Shown here piece by piece: positions 35,600 to 44,731 of a DNA stretch of 64,000 bases; the stretch's first letter is position 1; each line of letters opens with the position of its first letter. Both the position numbers and the translations under genes were made by a program. The notes beneath the pieces were generated by a model that had not been told where the DNA came from, did no database searches, and saw only the letters and a list, made by a program, of their open reading frames with translations. This DNA is from Halomonas sp. McH1-25 (GTDB lineage: Bacteria; Pseudomonadota; Gammaproteobacteria; Pseudomonadales; Halomonadaceae): positions 372,001 to 436,000 of the forward strand of contig NZ_JAKRFI010000002.1 of NCBI RefSeq assembly GCF_022348165.1, given 5' to 3'.

Positions 35600-36763
35600 A
35601 TGCGAATTACCGACATCAAGGAAGCGCGGGTCTCGATCGCTTCCGATATCGCCAATGCCTACATTTCGTTCGCCAAGATGGACGTCTCCATCCTGGCGAT
35701 CTACACCGACGCCAAGGTCGATGGCCGCCAGGTCGTGGGGTACGGCTTCAATTCGAACGGGCGCTACGCCCAGAGTGGCCTGCTTCGTGAGCGCTTTCTG
35801 CCCCGCCTGCAGGAGGCCGATGCGGCTTCGCTAGTGGATGACAGCGGTCGCAACCTCGATCCGTTCAAGGTCTGGGCGACGGTAATGGCCAACGAGAAGC
35901 CGGGCGGCCACGGGGAGCGCTCGGTGGCGGTAGGTGTCATTGACATGGCGATCTGGGACATCGTCGCCAAGGTCGAGAACAAGCCGTTGGCGCAGCTATT
36001 GGCCGAGCGCCATGGCGACGGTGAAACGGACCGTCGCGTTTCGGTCTATGCCGCCGGCGGCTATTACCATCCCGGTAAGGAAATCCGCGGTCTTCAGGAT
36101 GAGATGCGCGACTACCTGGACATGGGCTACGTGGCCACCAAGATGAAGATCGGCGGTGCGCCTTTGGATGAAGATCTATCGCGTGTCGAGGCCGCGCTCG
36201 AGATAGTGGGCGACGCGTCGCGCCTGGCGGTGGATGCCAACGGGCGTTTCGACTTGCAGACCACGCTGCAGTTTGCCGATGGCCTGGCCCCTTACGGGGT
36301 GCGCTGGTACGAGGAGGCTGGCGATCCGCTCGACTATGCCCTGCAGCGTCAGTTGTGCGAACACTATGCCGGTCCGACCGCTACGGGGGAAAACCTGTTC
36401 TCCCACCAGGACGTACGCAATCTGCTGCGCCATGGTGGCATGCGTCCCGATCGCGACATTCTGCAGATGGACCCGGTGCTGTCCTACGGACTGGTCGAAT
36501 ACCTGCGCATGCTCGACGAACTGCATATCCGTGGCTGGTCAACCCGCCAGTGCATCCCCCATGGGGGCCACCAGTTCGCTTTGAACATCGCGGCCGGCCT
36601 CAAACTGGGCGGCAACGAATCCTATCCGCGCGTCTTTGCGCCCTTCGGCGGTTTTGCCGACTCCACGCCGGTCGAAGACGGTCTCGTCGCCATCCCGGAT
36701 AGGCCGGGCATCGGCTTCGAGGACAAGGCCGAACTCATGAAAGTCTTCCACGCCCATCTTTGA
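35600..36763 (+). CDS. tarD: D-tartrate dehydratase (enolase superfamily)
   Basis: 387-residue enolase-superfamily enzyme that dehydrates D-tartrate to oxaloacetate. The text closely follows Bradyrhizobium D-tartrate dehydratase: VVGYGFNSNGRY, NEKPGGHGERSVAVG and KMKIGGAP. Catalytic residues can be placed at K183 (KxK motif), metal ligands at D212, E238 or E239, and E264, and a base at H321 (CIPHGGHQ). The start at 35600 follows AAGGAG. It sits in the transporter operon, so the imported substrate is likely D-tartrate. Confidence 0.88.
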   Translation: MRITDIKEARVSIASDIANAYISFAKMDVSILAIYTDAKVDGRQVVGYGFNSNGRYAQSGLLRERFLPRLQEADAASLVDDSGRNLDPFKVWATVMANEKPGGHGERSVAVGVIDMAIWDIVAKVENKPLAQLLAERHGDGETDRRVSVYAAGGYYHPGKEIRGLQDEMRDYLDMGYVATKMKIGGAPLDEDLSRVEAALEIVGDASRLAVDANGRFDLQTTLQFADGLAPYGVRWYEEAGDPLDYALQRQLCEHYAGPTATGENLFSHQDVRNLLRHGGMRPDRDILQMDPVLSYGLVEYLRMLDELHIRGWSTRQCIPHGGHQFALNIAAGLKLGGNESYPRVFAPFGGFADSTPVEDGLVAIPDRPGIGFEDKAELMKVFHAHL

Positions 36764-36793
36764 ATCAGGGCCCAACGGCAAAGGATATACACC

Positions 36794-37861
36794 ATGCGTC
36801 AGCACAGGATCGCCGTGATTCCCGGCGACGGTATCGGTATCGAGGTCATCGAGGCGGGCAAGCAGGTGCTGCAGGCCCTGGCGGAGAAAAGCGGGGAGCT
36901 GGGTTTCGCCTTTACCGACTTCTCTTGGAGTTCCGACTACTACCTGGAGCACGGACACTACATTCCCGAGGGCGGCCTGGACGAACTGGCCCGGTTCGAT
37001 GCCATCTATTTCGGCTCGGTAGGCAGCCAGCAGGTGCCGGATCATGTCTCGCTCTGGGACCTGCGCCTGGCGATCTGCCAAGGCTTCGATCAGTATGCCA
37101 ACGTTCGTCCGGCCCGGCTGCTGCCCGGCGTCAACAGCCGGTTGCAGGGCGCGGACAAGATCGACTGGGTGATCGTTCGCGAGAACAGCGAAGGGGAGTA
37201 TTCCGGCAATGGTGGCCGGGTGCATCGCGGCCTGCCGGAGGAGATCGGCACCGAAGTCTCGATCTTCTCGCGCAAAGGCGTGGAGCGCATCCATCGCTTC
37301 GCCTTCGAGATGGCCCGAAGCCGCCCGCGAAAAAAGCTGACCCTGGTCACCAAGTCCAACGCCCAGCGACACGGCATGGTGCTGTGGGATGAAGTGTTCT
37401 TCGAGGTTGCCAGAGATTATCCCGAGGTCGAGACCGATAGAGAGCTGGTCGATGCGGTCACCACACGCATGGTACTCAAGCCGGACACCCTGGATACCGT
37501 GGTGGCGACCAACCTGCATGCCGACATCATTTCTGACCTGGCCGCGGCGCTTACGGGGAGTCTGGGGATCGCGCCCACCGCCAACCTGAATCCCGAGCGA
37601 ACCTTTCCCTCCATGTTCGAGCCCATCCACGGTTCGGCCTTCGATATCGCCGGGCAGGGCATTGCCAATCCGGTCGGCGCCTTCTGGACGGCCGTGATGA
37701 TGTTGGAGCATCTGGGCGAGACCACGGCAGCCGAGCGGCTCATGGCGGCCATCGAGCGGCTGACCCGTTCCGGTGTCCATTCGCAGGATCTGGGGGGCAC
37801 CGCGACGACCCGGGAGCTCACCCAGGCCATCTGCGAAGACATTCGGCAGCAGAGCGACTAG
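36794..37861 (+). CDS. ttuC: Tartrate / D-malate dehydrogenase (isocitrate/isopropylmalate dehydrogenase family)
   Basis: 355-residue NAD-dependent beta-decarboxylating dehydrogenase. Family motifs include VIPGDGIGIEV at the N-terminus, VRENSEGEYSG, and MFEPIHGSAFDIAG near the C-terminus. Length (355) fits TtuC/DmlA. It would oxidise tartrate or D-malate and can act on meso- or L-forms next to the dehydratase. It is last in the operon, 30 bases after tarD. Tartrate and D-malate cannot be distinguished by eye. Confidence 0.85.
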   Translation: MRQHRIAVIPGDGIGIEVIEAGKQVLQALAEKSGELGFAFTDFSWSSDYYLEHGHYIPEGGLDELARFDAIYFGSVGSQQVPDHVSLWDLRLAICQGFDQYANVRPARLLPGVNSRLQGADKIDWVIVRENSEGEYSGNGGRVHRGLPEEIGTEVSIFSRKGVERIHRFAFEMARSRPRKKLTLVTKSNAQRHGMVLWDEVFFEVARDYPEVETDRELVDAVTTRMVLKPDTLDTVVATNLHADIISDLAAALTGSLGIAPTANLNPERTFPSMFEPIHGSAFDIAGQGIANPVGAFWTAVMMLEHLGETTAAERLMAAIERLTRSGVHSQDLGGTATTRELTQAICEDIRQQSD

Positions 37862-38041
37862 AGGTTTCGCTTAACTTGCTAGGCAAAGCGCTGATCAGGG
37901 GCATTCACGAGGCACGCTCACCTATAGCGTTATGTTTACCAGAGCCGCGTTGTTCAGCGCTTGGACCGCTTCAGCGAGGATATCCTGGCCGAACCGCTCC
38001 CAACGGGGAAGTGAACAGCCGCCAATCGGCGACTGCCTGGC

Positions 38042-38353
38042 TTAGCGATAGCCGGATTGGCCTCGGGTCCACGGTCCCAGCCGAACTTGGGATGCAGGCG
38101 GAGACATCATCAGCAGGTTCAAGACGTCTTCGTTATCGGTCATGAATGCATCGCAGCCATCCTGACAGACAAACGGAAACTGGCCGCTGACATAGTCCAC
38201 GGCACGACCGTCCGCCGTCGAGAGCTGGATCGGCCCGAGGCGGTAGGCGGTCTCGCCATCTGCCTGGGCATCTTCGGTAAACTGAAGAAACGCGACCAAG
38301 GTGACGGGCTCGCCACGCTGGCTTGTAGCGGAAAATTCGAAGGCCTCGAACAT
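38042..38353 (-). CDS. Hypothetical protein
   Basis: 103 residues, acidic and without a signal peptide or membrane helix. GGAGGAG sits just before the ATG, which is the main support for a real gene. The text contains one pair of cysteines (FVCQDGC). No family is recognised. The 180 bases between it and ttuC hold nothing I can name. Confidence 0.55.
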   Translation of the reverse strand: MFEAFEFSATSQRGEPVTLVAFLQFTEDAQADGETAYRLGPIQLSTADGRAVDYVSGQFPFVCQDGCDAFMTDNEDVLNLLMMSPPASQVRLGPWTRGQSGYR

Positions 38354-38459
38354 AGGCTCCTCCGTGCGCTGGCTTGTTGGTTTTGTTTACCTACAAGGTA
38401 GCACAAGGATAGCGCAAGACATGCCCTCACTAGGTGCAACGCTTCACTATTTTGTCTCT

Positions 38460-38666
38460 TCAGCGCAACGGGTCGAGCAGATCCTTCAGTCCGTTGTGAT
38501 CGATTTCATGCATCAGTGCCAACAATGCGCCTAGCTCGCCATTGGGAAAGCCCTCGCGAGCGAACCAGTTGAGGTAAGGGCCGGGCAGATCGGCCAATAG
38601 GCGGCCCTGGTACTTACCGAAAGGCATTCTCCATTCCACCAGCTTCTTTAGGTCGTTGGGGGTCAT
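38460..38666 (-). CDS. DUF3820 family protein
   Basis: 68-residue protein with the DUF3820 signature MPFGKYQGRLLADLPGPYL followed by ELGALLALMHEI. Some annotations call this family a quorum-sensing-regulated virulence factor; the biochemical role is unknown. The start at 38666 (MTPNDLKK) matches the family length. A longer reading to 38786 has no family support. No clear ribosome-binding site is seen. Confidence 0.75.
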   Translation of the reverse strand: MTPNDLKKLVEWRMPFGKYQGRLLADLPGPYLNWFAREGFPNGELGALLALMHEIDHNGLKDLLDPLR

Positions 38667-39062
38667 GCGGTTCACATCGTGTTTTAAACGTAGCGGCAAC
38701 GATAGTGCAATCGTTGGCCACTCGAGGGGGCTTTGCCTGCAAGGCGTCAAAGCAAAACGATACGCATAACTTTGAGATACGGCCATTTGGCGTAGCCGAT
38801 ACGCCGTTATGCGTTAAAGGCGTGGCATTATCATAGGTGAAGGACCTATAGGCAATCATCAGGCGCATCCGCTTAGAATGCTAACGAGCAGATTGGGTTT
38901 ATTCATTGGAAGGTTAATCTCTATCAAGGATAGGTTGGCTTGGCTCAAGTCGCATGGTGGGTAAGACGGGACAAGAGTCCGAAATATTTCTAGTTGGCTG
39001 CGTTATTGGTTCTCTGTTATATTTCCCGTAATCGATATGAAATTCCTCGGAAGGGTAAGTTA

Positions 39063-39443
39063 ATGTCATCGACACTGCAAAAATATGTTGAGAAAGAGCG
39101 CCTCTTGAAGCAGCTGAGCGAAGAGCTCAAGCAGATTGAAGGCGACCAGAACTTTCAGCGTGAGCTGGAGTTCAAAAACAAGCTCGAAGCGCTGATGAAA
39201 GATTTCGACAAGAGCGCGGCCGATGTTATCGAACTACTCCAGCCGGGTAAGCCGGCGGACACTAAAGTGTCTCAGCCGACCAGTGGCGGTGGACGCCGCA
39301 AGCGCCGTTTGAAGATCTACAAGAATCCCAATACCGGGGAAGTCGTGGAAACCCGTGGCGGCAACCAGAAGACCCTAAAGGCGTGGAAAGAAGAGCACGG
39401 TGACGAGACTGTCGAGTCTTGGTTGGTTCGTATCGAAGAATAA
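39063..39443 (+). CDS. MvaT/H-NS-type histone-like silencer
   Basis: 126-residue nucleoid protein of the MvaT family. The N-terminal coiled coil (about 1-60) mediates oligomerisation. The C-terminal DNA-binding region carries a basic run (GRRKRRLKIYKNP) and TRGGNQKTLKAWK, containing the Arg-Gly-Asn AT-pincer pattern that reads the minor groove of AT-rich DNA. GGAAGGG precedes the ATG. It likely silences AT-rich acquired DNA such as the cassette insert near 55 kb. A strong terminator follows. Confidence 0.9.
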   Translation: MSSTLQKYVEKERLLKQLSEELKQIEGDQNFQRELEFKNKLEALMKDFDKSAADVIELLQPGKPADTKVSQPTSGGGRRKRRLKIYKNPNTGEVVETRGGNQKTLKAWKEEHGDETVESWLVRIEE

Positions 39444-39467
39444 GCCTATCGATGCTGCGCGATAAGC

Positions 39468-39499
39468 GGCGGTCGCCCCTGGCAAGGGGCGGCCGTTTT
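39468..39499 (+). terminator. Intrinsic terminator after the MvaT-like gene
   Basis: An 11-bp GC-rich stem (39468-39478 with 39483-39493, one G-U pair) and a 4-base loop are followed by TTTTTT. Confidence 0.9.
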
Positions 39500-39692
39500 T
39501 TATTGCCTTAAGTTGGCCTATAACGACCCGGCAAAGGGAAACATCGATACATTGAGAACGCATGGCGCTACTGGATGTAGCCATGGTTGGTCGCTAGGCC
39601 TGAAAGATACTTGTCGAGGTACGCACTAACAGTGCAGAGAGGCCTCTCTACGACCTGCGCTCCGGCGACTCTGAATAGCGAATGCTTTCTAA

Positions 39693-40052
39693 CTATAGTT
39701 TGTCTATCGAATAGACATAACCGATGATGGGGTAGCCAGCCTTCTTGGCCGCTTTCTCGGCATCCAGACGGGCTTCCAGCTTCGATAGCTTGTCGGACTT
39801 ATGCTCGAACATCTCATCGAGGGCGATTTGTTTTCTGCGTACCGCCAAGCGGACGATATGCCCGGTCTTGAAGCTGTCGGAAGACGTCACTGACTGCGAG
39901 CGCAAAGGTTTGGGCCGCTCCAGTTTCTTCTCCTTCACCTTTCTTTTGCCAAACTGCTCTCTGGCATGCTCAATGGCTTTGTTCTGGCGAACGATAAAAT
40001 CGTCTCGTGATGAGATCAGGGCATCTTCGAAATCTTTGAAGTTTTCGCTCAT
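39693..40052 (-). CDS. Hypothetical charged coiled-coil protein
   Basis: 119 residues, very rich in Lys and Glu, with likely coiled-coil helices at about 1-50 and 78-105. GCAGGAGAG lies before the ATG at 40052, supporting translation. No signal peptide, membrane helix or known domain is seen. It is a monocistronic gene. Its role is unknown. Confidence 0.55.
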   Translation of the reverse strand: MSENFKDFEDALISSRDDFIVRQNKAIEHAREQFGKRKVKEKKLERPKPLRSQSVTSSDSFKTGHIVRLAVRRKQIALDEMFEHKSDKLSKLEARLDAEKAAKKAGYPIIGYVYSIDKL

Positions 40053-40368
40053 GGGCTCTCCTGCGAAGGCTCTGGGCAGGCCATTCTATCAGCTATTTCG
40101 ACAGCGTGAACGTTACCGGGTTCGCATGTAGCCAATGCTAACGGCACATTCTTAACACCTGTCACATATTAGCAATACATCATCATTATGCTTCAATCAC
40201 TTGCCCGACAAACCTTCGCACAACAGGGTAAGTGAACGCTTGAGCCGGCCTTTGGCCGGCTTGTTCGTTTGTGCCGGAGGACTCTCGCTACCATTGACAA
40301 CTGCGTCTTGTCCGTCTGTTCTGCAAGTTCCTGATGCAGGATGGCAACGCCGATGGGAGGGTTCGAGC
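40053..40368. other. Intergenic region with an orphan terminator hairpin
   Basis: 316 bases without a convincing gene. AGCCGGCC-TTT-GGCCGGCT (40243-40261) forms an 8-bp stem followed by a T-rich TTGTTCGTTT on the plus strand. No plus-strand gene precedes it, so it could end a small RNA transcribed from about 40150-40180, or act on the minus strand. No firm promoter is seen. Confidence 0.45.
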
Positions 40369-40806
40369 ATGCGAGACGATCCGGAGCGTAGTTCCTACAA
40401 GGCAGGCCGTACGACAGGCGGCTCACTGCTCGGGCACGGTGCCCAGCCCTCATGCCTCTTCCCGTGTCCCAGGCACTTGGCTGCGGTAGCTATATGTTTG
40501 ACTGTCCTGTCCGGGTCAGTTGTCATGCCAATGGTCGCTCAGGCCGGGCCGGAACGACCATCCTTTGGATCACAGCGGGATGAGCCATCGCGTCCCGGAG
40601 TGCGCCGCTATGGCCCCCAGTACGAGGATCGTCGCTATGGGCCCGAAAGCGACAATCGGCGTTACGGGCCTCGTTCTGACAGGTCGTCACGCGACGACGG
40701 TATACGCCAACCGGACGAACGCGAGCCAGCGCCTGCCTCGAAACAAGTGCTTCCCCTGGAGCCGGTCATGCCGCCCGCGCGCAGCGAGTCCTCGTCCGAC
40801 GAGTAA
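40369..40806 (+). CDS. Hypothetical exported protein with RRYGP repeats
   Basis: 145 residues. A basic stretch, then a hydrophobic segment (about 38-55) ending AQAG suggests a signal or anchor with a long N-terminal part. The mature part is hydrophilic and holds three copies of an RRYGP-x4 repeat (about 77-101), followed by an acidic and proline-rich tail. GGGAGG precedes the ATG. No family is recognised; the composition suggests a disordered periplasmic or surface protein. Confidence 0.5.
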   Translation: MRDDPERSSYKAGRTTGGSLLGHGAQPSCLFPCPRHLAAVAICLTVLSGSVVMPMVAQAGPERPSFGSQRDEPSRPGVRRYGPQYEDRRYGPESDNRRYGPRSDRSSRDDGIRQPDEREPAPASKQVLPLEPVMPPARSESSSDE

Positions 40807-40853
40807 CGCGATCGCTGTCGAAATCATCCTGTGTGCAGACTTCGCGTCGAGTA

Positions 40854-41906
40854 TCAGCGCAGGCCGCCCGGCAGCCCCGTTGCGGCCATCTCTGGAGCAC
40901 TGAGCAGCAAGCCGAGGCCCAGCGCCAGTATCAGAATGCCTCCGCAGAGCGCGAGTCCGTGGCCGGCCAGCGCCTGCCAGTGCGGCGTCGTGCGCGCCAG
41001 CAACCGGGTCGCCCGCTGCCTGGCAAAAACGGCGAACATGGCCAGGCACGACGTGGTGATTGCCGTGCCCACCGACATGGCGAGTACCGCCAGCACGCCT
41101 GCCCACCAGTAGCCCAGTAGACTGGCCACGCCGAGAACCATGACCGCACCGCTGCAAGGCCGTAGGCCGATGGCCAGCAAGGCGCCCAGGCTCTCCTTGG
41201 CATCGTGTGTCACGCCAGGGTCGATGTGGTGATGGCCGCCACAATGGTCGCATGCCGTGTCGGTATGCAGGGTAGCTGACGGCATCATTGGGGCAGCGTG
41301 GGCGAAGGCGTTGCCCATACTGTTGAAAGCCATGCCATCCATCGGCAGAAAATTCGTGTGTGGTTCCACGTCGTCAGGTTTGTACGTCAGGCGCTCGAAA
41401 CTGCGCTTGAGCCGGACCAGGGCGCGCCAGGTCAGCCAGGCGCCCAGCCCGGCCAGAACGATAAAGCTGGCCTGTTCCAGCAGCCCCGTCCGGGCCATGG
41501 CCTCGCGGGTCAGCAGGCCCATCCCCCAAACCAGAACGCCGACGAGCAGGATCGCCACCAGCCCTTGCAGCAGCGCAGCAGCCACGGTCAGCACCAGGCC
41601 GCGGCGCAGAGCGGTGGGATGCGATAGCAGATAGGCAGTGATCACGGCCTTGCCGTGGCCCGGGCCCAGGGCATGGAACACCCCGTAGCCCAGACTGAGC
41701 GCCATCAGGCTCAGGCTGGTATCGAACGAGGGATGACGCGACAGCGCCATCGTCGAGAGTGTCAGGCCGCGATGCAGTTCACGCTGCCAGTCGTGCGTCT
41801 GTGCCATGACGGCTTGCGCCAGGGCCTGGCCGGCGTCGGTCATGGCCAGCAGGGTCACTCCCAGCAGGGGGAGCAGGGCGATCAGCAGGGCTAAAGGGCG
41901 GGACAT
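40854..41906 (-). CDS. NicO/RcnA-family nickel-cobalt transporter
   Basis: 350-residue membrane protein with about seven hydrophobic segments. Motifs are HALGPGHGKAVI and IGLRPCSGAVMV. A histidine-rich cytoplasmic-type loop (CDHCGGHHHIDPG, near residue 218) probably binds metal. The family moves Ni or Co, usually outward. The start overlaps the 3' end of the DUF1007 gene by 16 bases, and that pair is a common unit in proteobacteria. Metal and direction are not decidable here. Confidence 0.85.
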   Translation of the reverse strand: MSRPLALLIALLPLLGVTLLAMTDAGQALAQAVMAQTHDWQRELHRGLTLSTMALSRHPSFDTSLSLMALSLGYGVFHALGPGHGKAVITAYLLSHPTALRRGLVLTVAAALLQGLVAILLVGVLVWGMGLLTREAMARTGLLEQASFIVLAGLGAWLTWRALVRLKRSFERLTYKPDDVEPHTNFLPMDGMAFNSMGNAFAHAAPMMPSATLHTDTACDHCGGHHHIDPGVTHDAKESLGALLAIGLRPCSGAVMVLGVASLLGYWWAGVLAVLAMSVGTAITTSCLAMFAVFARQRATRLLARTTPHWQALAGHGLALCGGILILALGLGLLLSAPEMAATGLPGGLR

Positions 41907-42553
41907 GTCACCTCTCCGGTTTCCGCAAAGAAGCGCCCCAGCCCGCTAGGGGCGGCGGCATCCCTGTCCAGCGCCGCCGCGTCGGCGACCCGCTGCGGGT
42001 CGGGGTCCGCAGCGATGACGCGACTGGCGCAATCGGTGGGAGCGTTGTGCAGAGCGATCGGCGTATCGGCATCCGGGTCGTAGAGAAACTCGATGTAATA
42101 GGTATCGTCGTAGATCTGCCAGGTGAGCGGTGAGCCTCCGAGCGCTAGCGGTTCGGCCAGCGGGACCACGAAACGGAACGTCAGACGCTGATCGTCGTTT
42201 TGGCGAATGGAATAGTCGCGCAGGTCCCCCAGATCGACGCGCTCGCCAGCGTGTGCAACGTGCGTCAGGTAATGCTCGCCGCGCAGGTTCTGGGCGATTT
42301 CCTCGCCGAGCATGTCCAGGCGTTGCTCCATGCTTTCCTCGCCTGCAGCCCGGGCCAGTTCTTCAGTCAGAGTCAGGCTGTAGAATGGGTCCATCTTCCA
42401 GACCTGTTCCAGGGCTACGACGCGGGCCTGATCGTCGAAATGCAGGACCACCCGATAATCTACCCAGCCATGCGGATGGGCCAGTGCCGTCATGGGCACG
42501 AAGCCGATGAGCATGAGCCAGGGCGCAATATGTCGAGACAGACGGGACATCAT
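41891..42553 (-). CDS. DUF1007 family periplasmic protein
   Basis: 220 residues with a Sec-type signal (about 1-25, ending ALA). The mature start HPHGWVDYRV is the family hallmark and could bind metal through its histidines. The ATG at 42553 has GGAGAAAG upstream; the long upstream extension is in a different kind of sequence and rejected. It partners the NicO transporter, probably as a periplasmic or membrane-linked metal-handling subunit. Confidence 0.85.
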   Translation of the reverse strand: MMSRLSRHIAPWLMLIGFVPMTALAHPHGWVDYRVVLHFDDQARVVALEQVWKMDPFYSLTLTEELARAAGEESMEQRLDMLGEEIAQNLRGEHYLTHVAHAGERVDLGDLRDYSIRQNDDQRLTFRFVVPLAEPLALGGSPLTWQIYDDTYYIEFLYDPDADTPIALHNAPTDCASRVIAADPDPQRVADAAALDRDAAAPSGLGRFFAETGEVTCPAL

Positions 42554-42663
42554 GGGAAGGCTTTCTCCAGGCAATGCCAATGAAGCAGGCCCGGGTCGCT
42601 CGTCACGAGCCGGCCCGGGCGCAACATACTCTACGTGCGTATGTGCCGATGGGCTATCCCCGG

Positions 42664-44007
42664 TCAACCCACGGCCTTGGTCGACGAATGCGTCGACCGG
42701 TAGCGAATGCCCGCATCGATCGTTGCCATCACGATCATCGAGGCACCGACCAGCGGGAAGATCACCCCTCCGATGGCGAGCAGAGCCAGCACGCCGCGCA
42801 GCTTGCGGGGATCCTGCGGCGCCGGCGGCACACCGAGGCGGCCGGTGGGGCGGCGCATCCACCACATGACGCCCGAGGCGACGCACAGCAGCACGATTCC
42901 GGCGCAGACCAGCGCCAAGACGACTTGGTTGACGATGCCGAACTCTTGGCCCAAGTGGACATTGACCCCCCATTCCAGCGTCTGTCCCAACGGGCCGTAG
43001 TCGGCGTAACTCATGTCGAGCAGCGGTTCGCCCGTGTACTGATCGAGATGCACGACTCGCTGCTGGCTGAGGTCGTCGGGGTAAATCGAGCCGGTATACA
43101 CGTCGCTGGCGGCGCTGGGCAAACTGACCGCATAACCCGGCGTCAGTTCCAGTGCATCGAAGCGGGCAATGGCACGATCGAGGCCGATCGCGGACGTGTC
43201 GCTCTCCGCGGATGCAGGTAGCTGTGCCTGCTCCAGCGACCAGGGCGTCAACTCGCGCTCGGCGAGTCGGGCATCGGACATGGGCACGTTGACTCGCACG
43301 CCGTCGGGATAGCCGAAATTATTGCCGTTGGCGAGTTCGTTGACCTTGCTGCCCCACACCGCCGACCAGGGCATGCCGGTCACGGCCAGGAACAGGATGA
43401 AGCCCCCCACGAAGACACCAGTGACCGCATGCAGGTCACGCCAGAACAGCCGCTTTGACGGGCGCGAGCGCACCGAGACCACGCCGCCGCGCTGGCCTCG
43501 CGGCCACCACAGGTAGAGCCCGGTCAGCACCAGCAGGATCGTCCAGCCAGCCACGATCTCGATGATCATGCTCGCCGTGGTACCGAAATAGCTGAGACTG
43601 TGCAGCTGGCGGATCGTCCACATCACGCTGCCCCGATAGGGCAGACTGCCAGTCACGTCGCCGGAGTAAGGGTCGACATAGACGGCGCGCTTGTCGCCGT
43701 CGGCAGTTCGGATGTCGATTTCGGTCGCCAGGTCAGGGGTGGCGGGGGTGACATAGCGAAACGCCTTGCCCGGCTGGGCCGCAAGTGCCGCGTTCAACTG
43801 GGCCTGGGCCGAGGCCGGTGGCGTCGACTGAGCCTCCACGCGCAGCGTATCGGCATACCACCACTGTTCGACCTCGTCCTTGAAGAGATACAGGGCGCCG
43901 GTAACGGCCAGCAGAATCAAGAAAGGTAAAGCGATCAGTCCGGCATAGAAGTGCCAGCGCCACACGGCACGGTAGAGATCGTTGACGTCGCGTCGGGTAC
44001 GGGACAT
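42664..44007 (-). CDS. PepSY-associated membrane protein (PiuB-like)
   Basis: 447 residues with four main membrane helices: about 20-40, 150-175, 200-225 and 380-440 (two). Periplasmic PepSY-type repeats occupy about 50-130 and 290-360. The N-terminus RAVWRWHFYAGLIALPFLILLAVTGALYLF is the PepSY_TM signature (given in part). Relatives sit near iron-uptake or copper genes and may act in metal or electron transfer. GAGGAA precedes the ATG at 44007; the longer reading to 44226 would run into the DUF2946 gene. Confidence 0.83.
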   Translation of the reverse strand: MSRTRRDVNDLYRAVWRWHFYAGLIALPFLILLAVTGALYLFKDEVEQWWYADTLRVEAQSTPPASAQAQLNAALAAQPGKAFRYVTPATPDLATEIDIRTADGDKRAVYVDPYSGDVTGSLPYRGSVMWTIRQLHSLSYFGTTASMIIEIVAGWTILLVLTGLYLWWPRGQRGGVVSVRSRPSKRLFWRDLHAVTGVFVGGFILFLAVTGMPWSAVWGSKVNELANGNNFGYPDGVRVNVPMSDARLAERELTPWSLEQAQLPASAESDTSAIGLDRAIARFDALELTPGYAVSLPSAASDVYTGSIYPDDLSQQRVVHLDQYTGEPLLDMSYADYGPLGQTLEWGVNVHLGQEFGIVNQVVLALVCAGIVLLCVASGVMWWMRRPTGRLGVPPAPQDPRKLRGVLALLAIGGVIFPLVGASMIVMATIDAGIRYRSTHSSTKAVG

Positions 44008-44143
44008 GAAGGAATTCCTCACGGGACACACTGGGGCTTGTCGCCGGTGGGACAAGCCATGGCCGCCGTCGCCAACGGTACGGGCGATTGTCGTCGTGCA
44101 TATACACCCTATGCCCTGGCGGCAGCGATGATGTTGCGCTGTT

Positions 44144-44524
44144 TCAGCGGTCGGCGGACGGTGGGGCGCGGGTGAGGGCGTGAGGAAAGACCGCAAGACT
44201 GCCATGCGCCGAGCGCGTGTCGGCACTCGGCTCGTCTGCGATCGGCAAAGGCATGCGCGCCATGGGCGGCAGAACGCCGGTGAGCACGGGGAAATGTTGG
44301 AATAGCGAGCAGTAGCCGCACTGCTCGTGCCAGTCGATCACACCCCCAAGCGTATGATGCGGCGCCGGCGCCATGGCCGCCATCGGGACATCTGAATGGT
44401 GGTGGCCCGATTTGTCGAACGCGCTGAGCTGACCGATGACCGGGCCGGTCACCAACAGCAGCATGGCGATCAGCGCCAGGTGAGCAGCGTGGCGGTAAGC
44501 CCGGGCATGACGACGAAGCGGCAT
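44144..44524 (-). CDS. DUF2946 family protein
   Basis: 126 residues. An N-terminal hydrophobic helix (about 14-32) looks like a signal or anchor. The core CGYCSLFQHFP segment with two cysteines is the family signature, and His-rich HHHS lies before it. The family often sits near copper or TonB genes and is thought to handle metal. It lies 136 bases upstream of the PepSY gene in the same direction. Confidence 0.78.
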   Translation of the reverse strand: MPLRRHARAYRHAAHLALIAMLLLVTGPVIGQLSAFDKSGHHHSDVPMAAMAPAPHHTLGGVIDWHEQCGYCSLFQHFPVLTGVLPPMARMPLPIADEPSADTRSAHGSLAVFPHALTRAPPSADR

Positions 44525-44731
44525 GAGTAAACCAACGCGGCAAGAAGAAACGCCACATGCTATCCCAGGTCGGGGCTTGACGTATGCCCGGCCGCGTCAG
44601 TTTGACGCATTTCGAACGGCCGGCTGGAAACAGGAACACGTCTCAATCTACTCTTTAAAGTTGCAATCCTTTTCCTCATGGGCATGATGGAGTGCGATAG
44701 TTCTTTCCCTGCTCAAGGTTACCGGTAGCTC

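Noticed and set aside
37876-38145. 89-codon plus-strand frame after ttuC
   Set aside because: Poor protein-like text and no ribosome-binding site, and it overlaps the better supported minus-strand gene at 38042.
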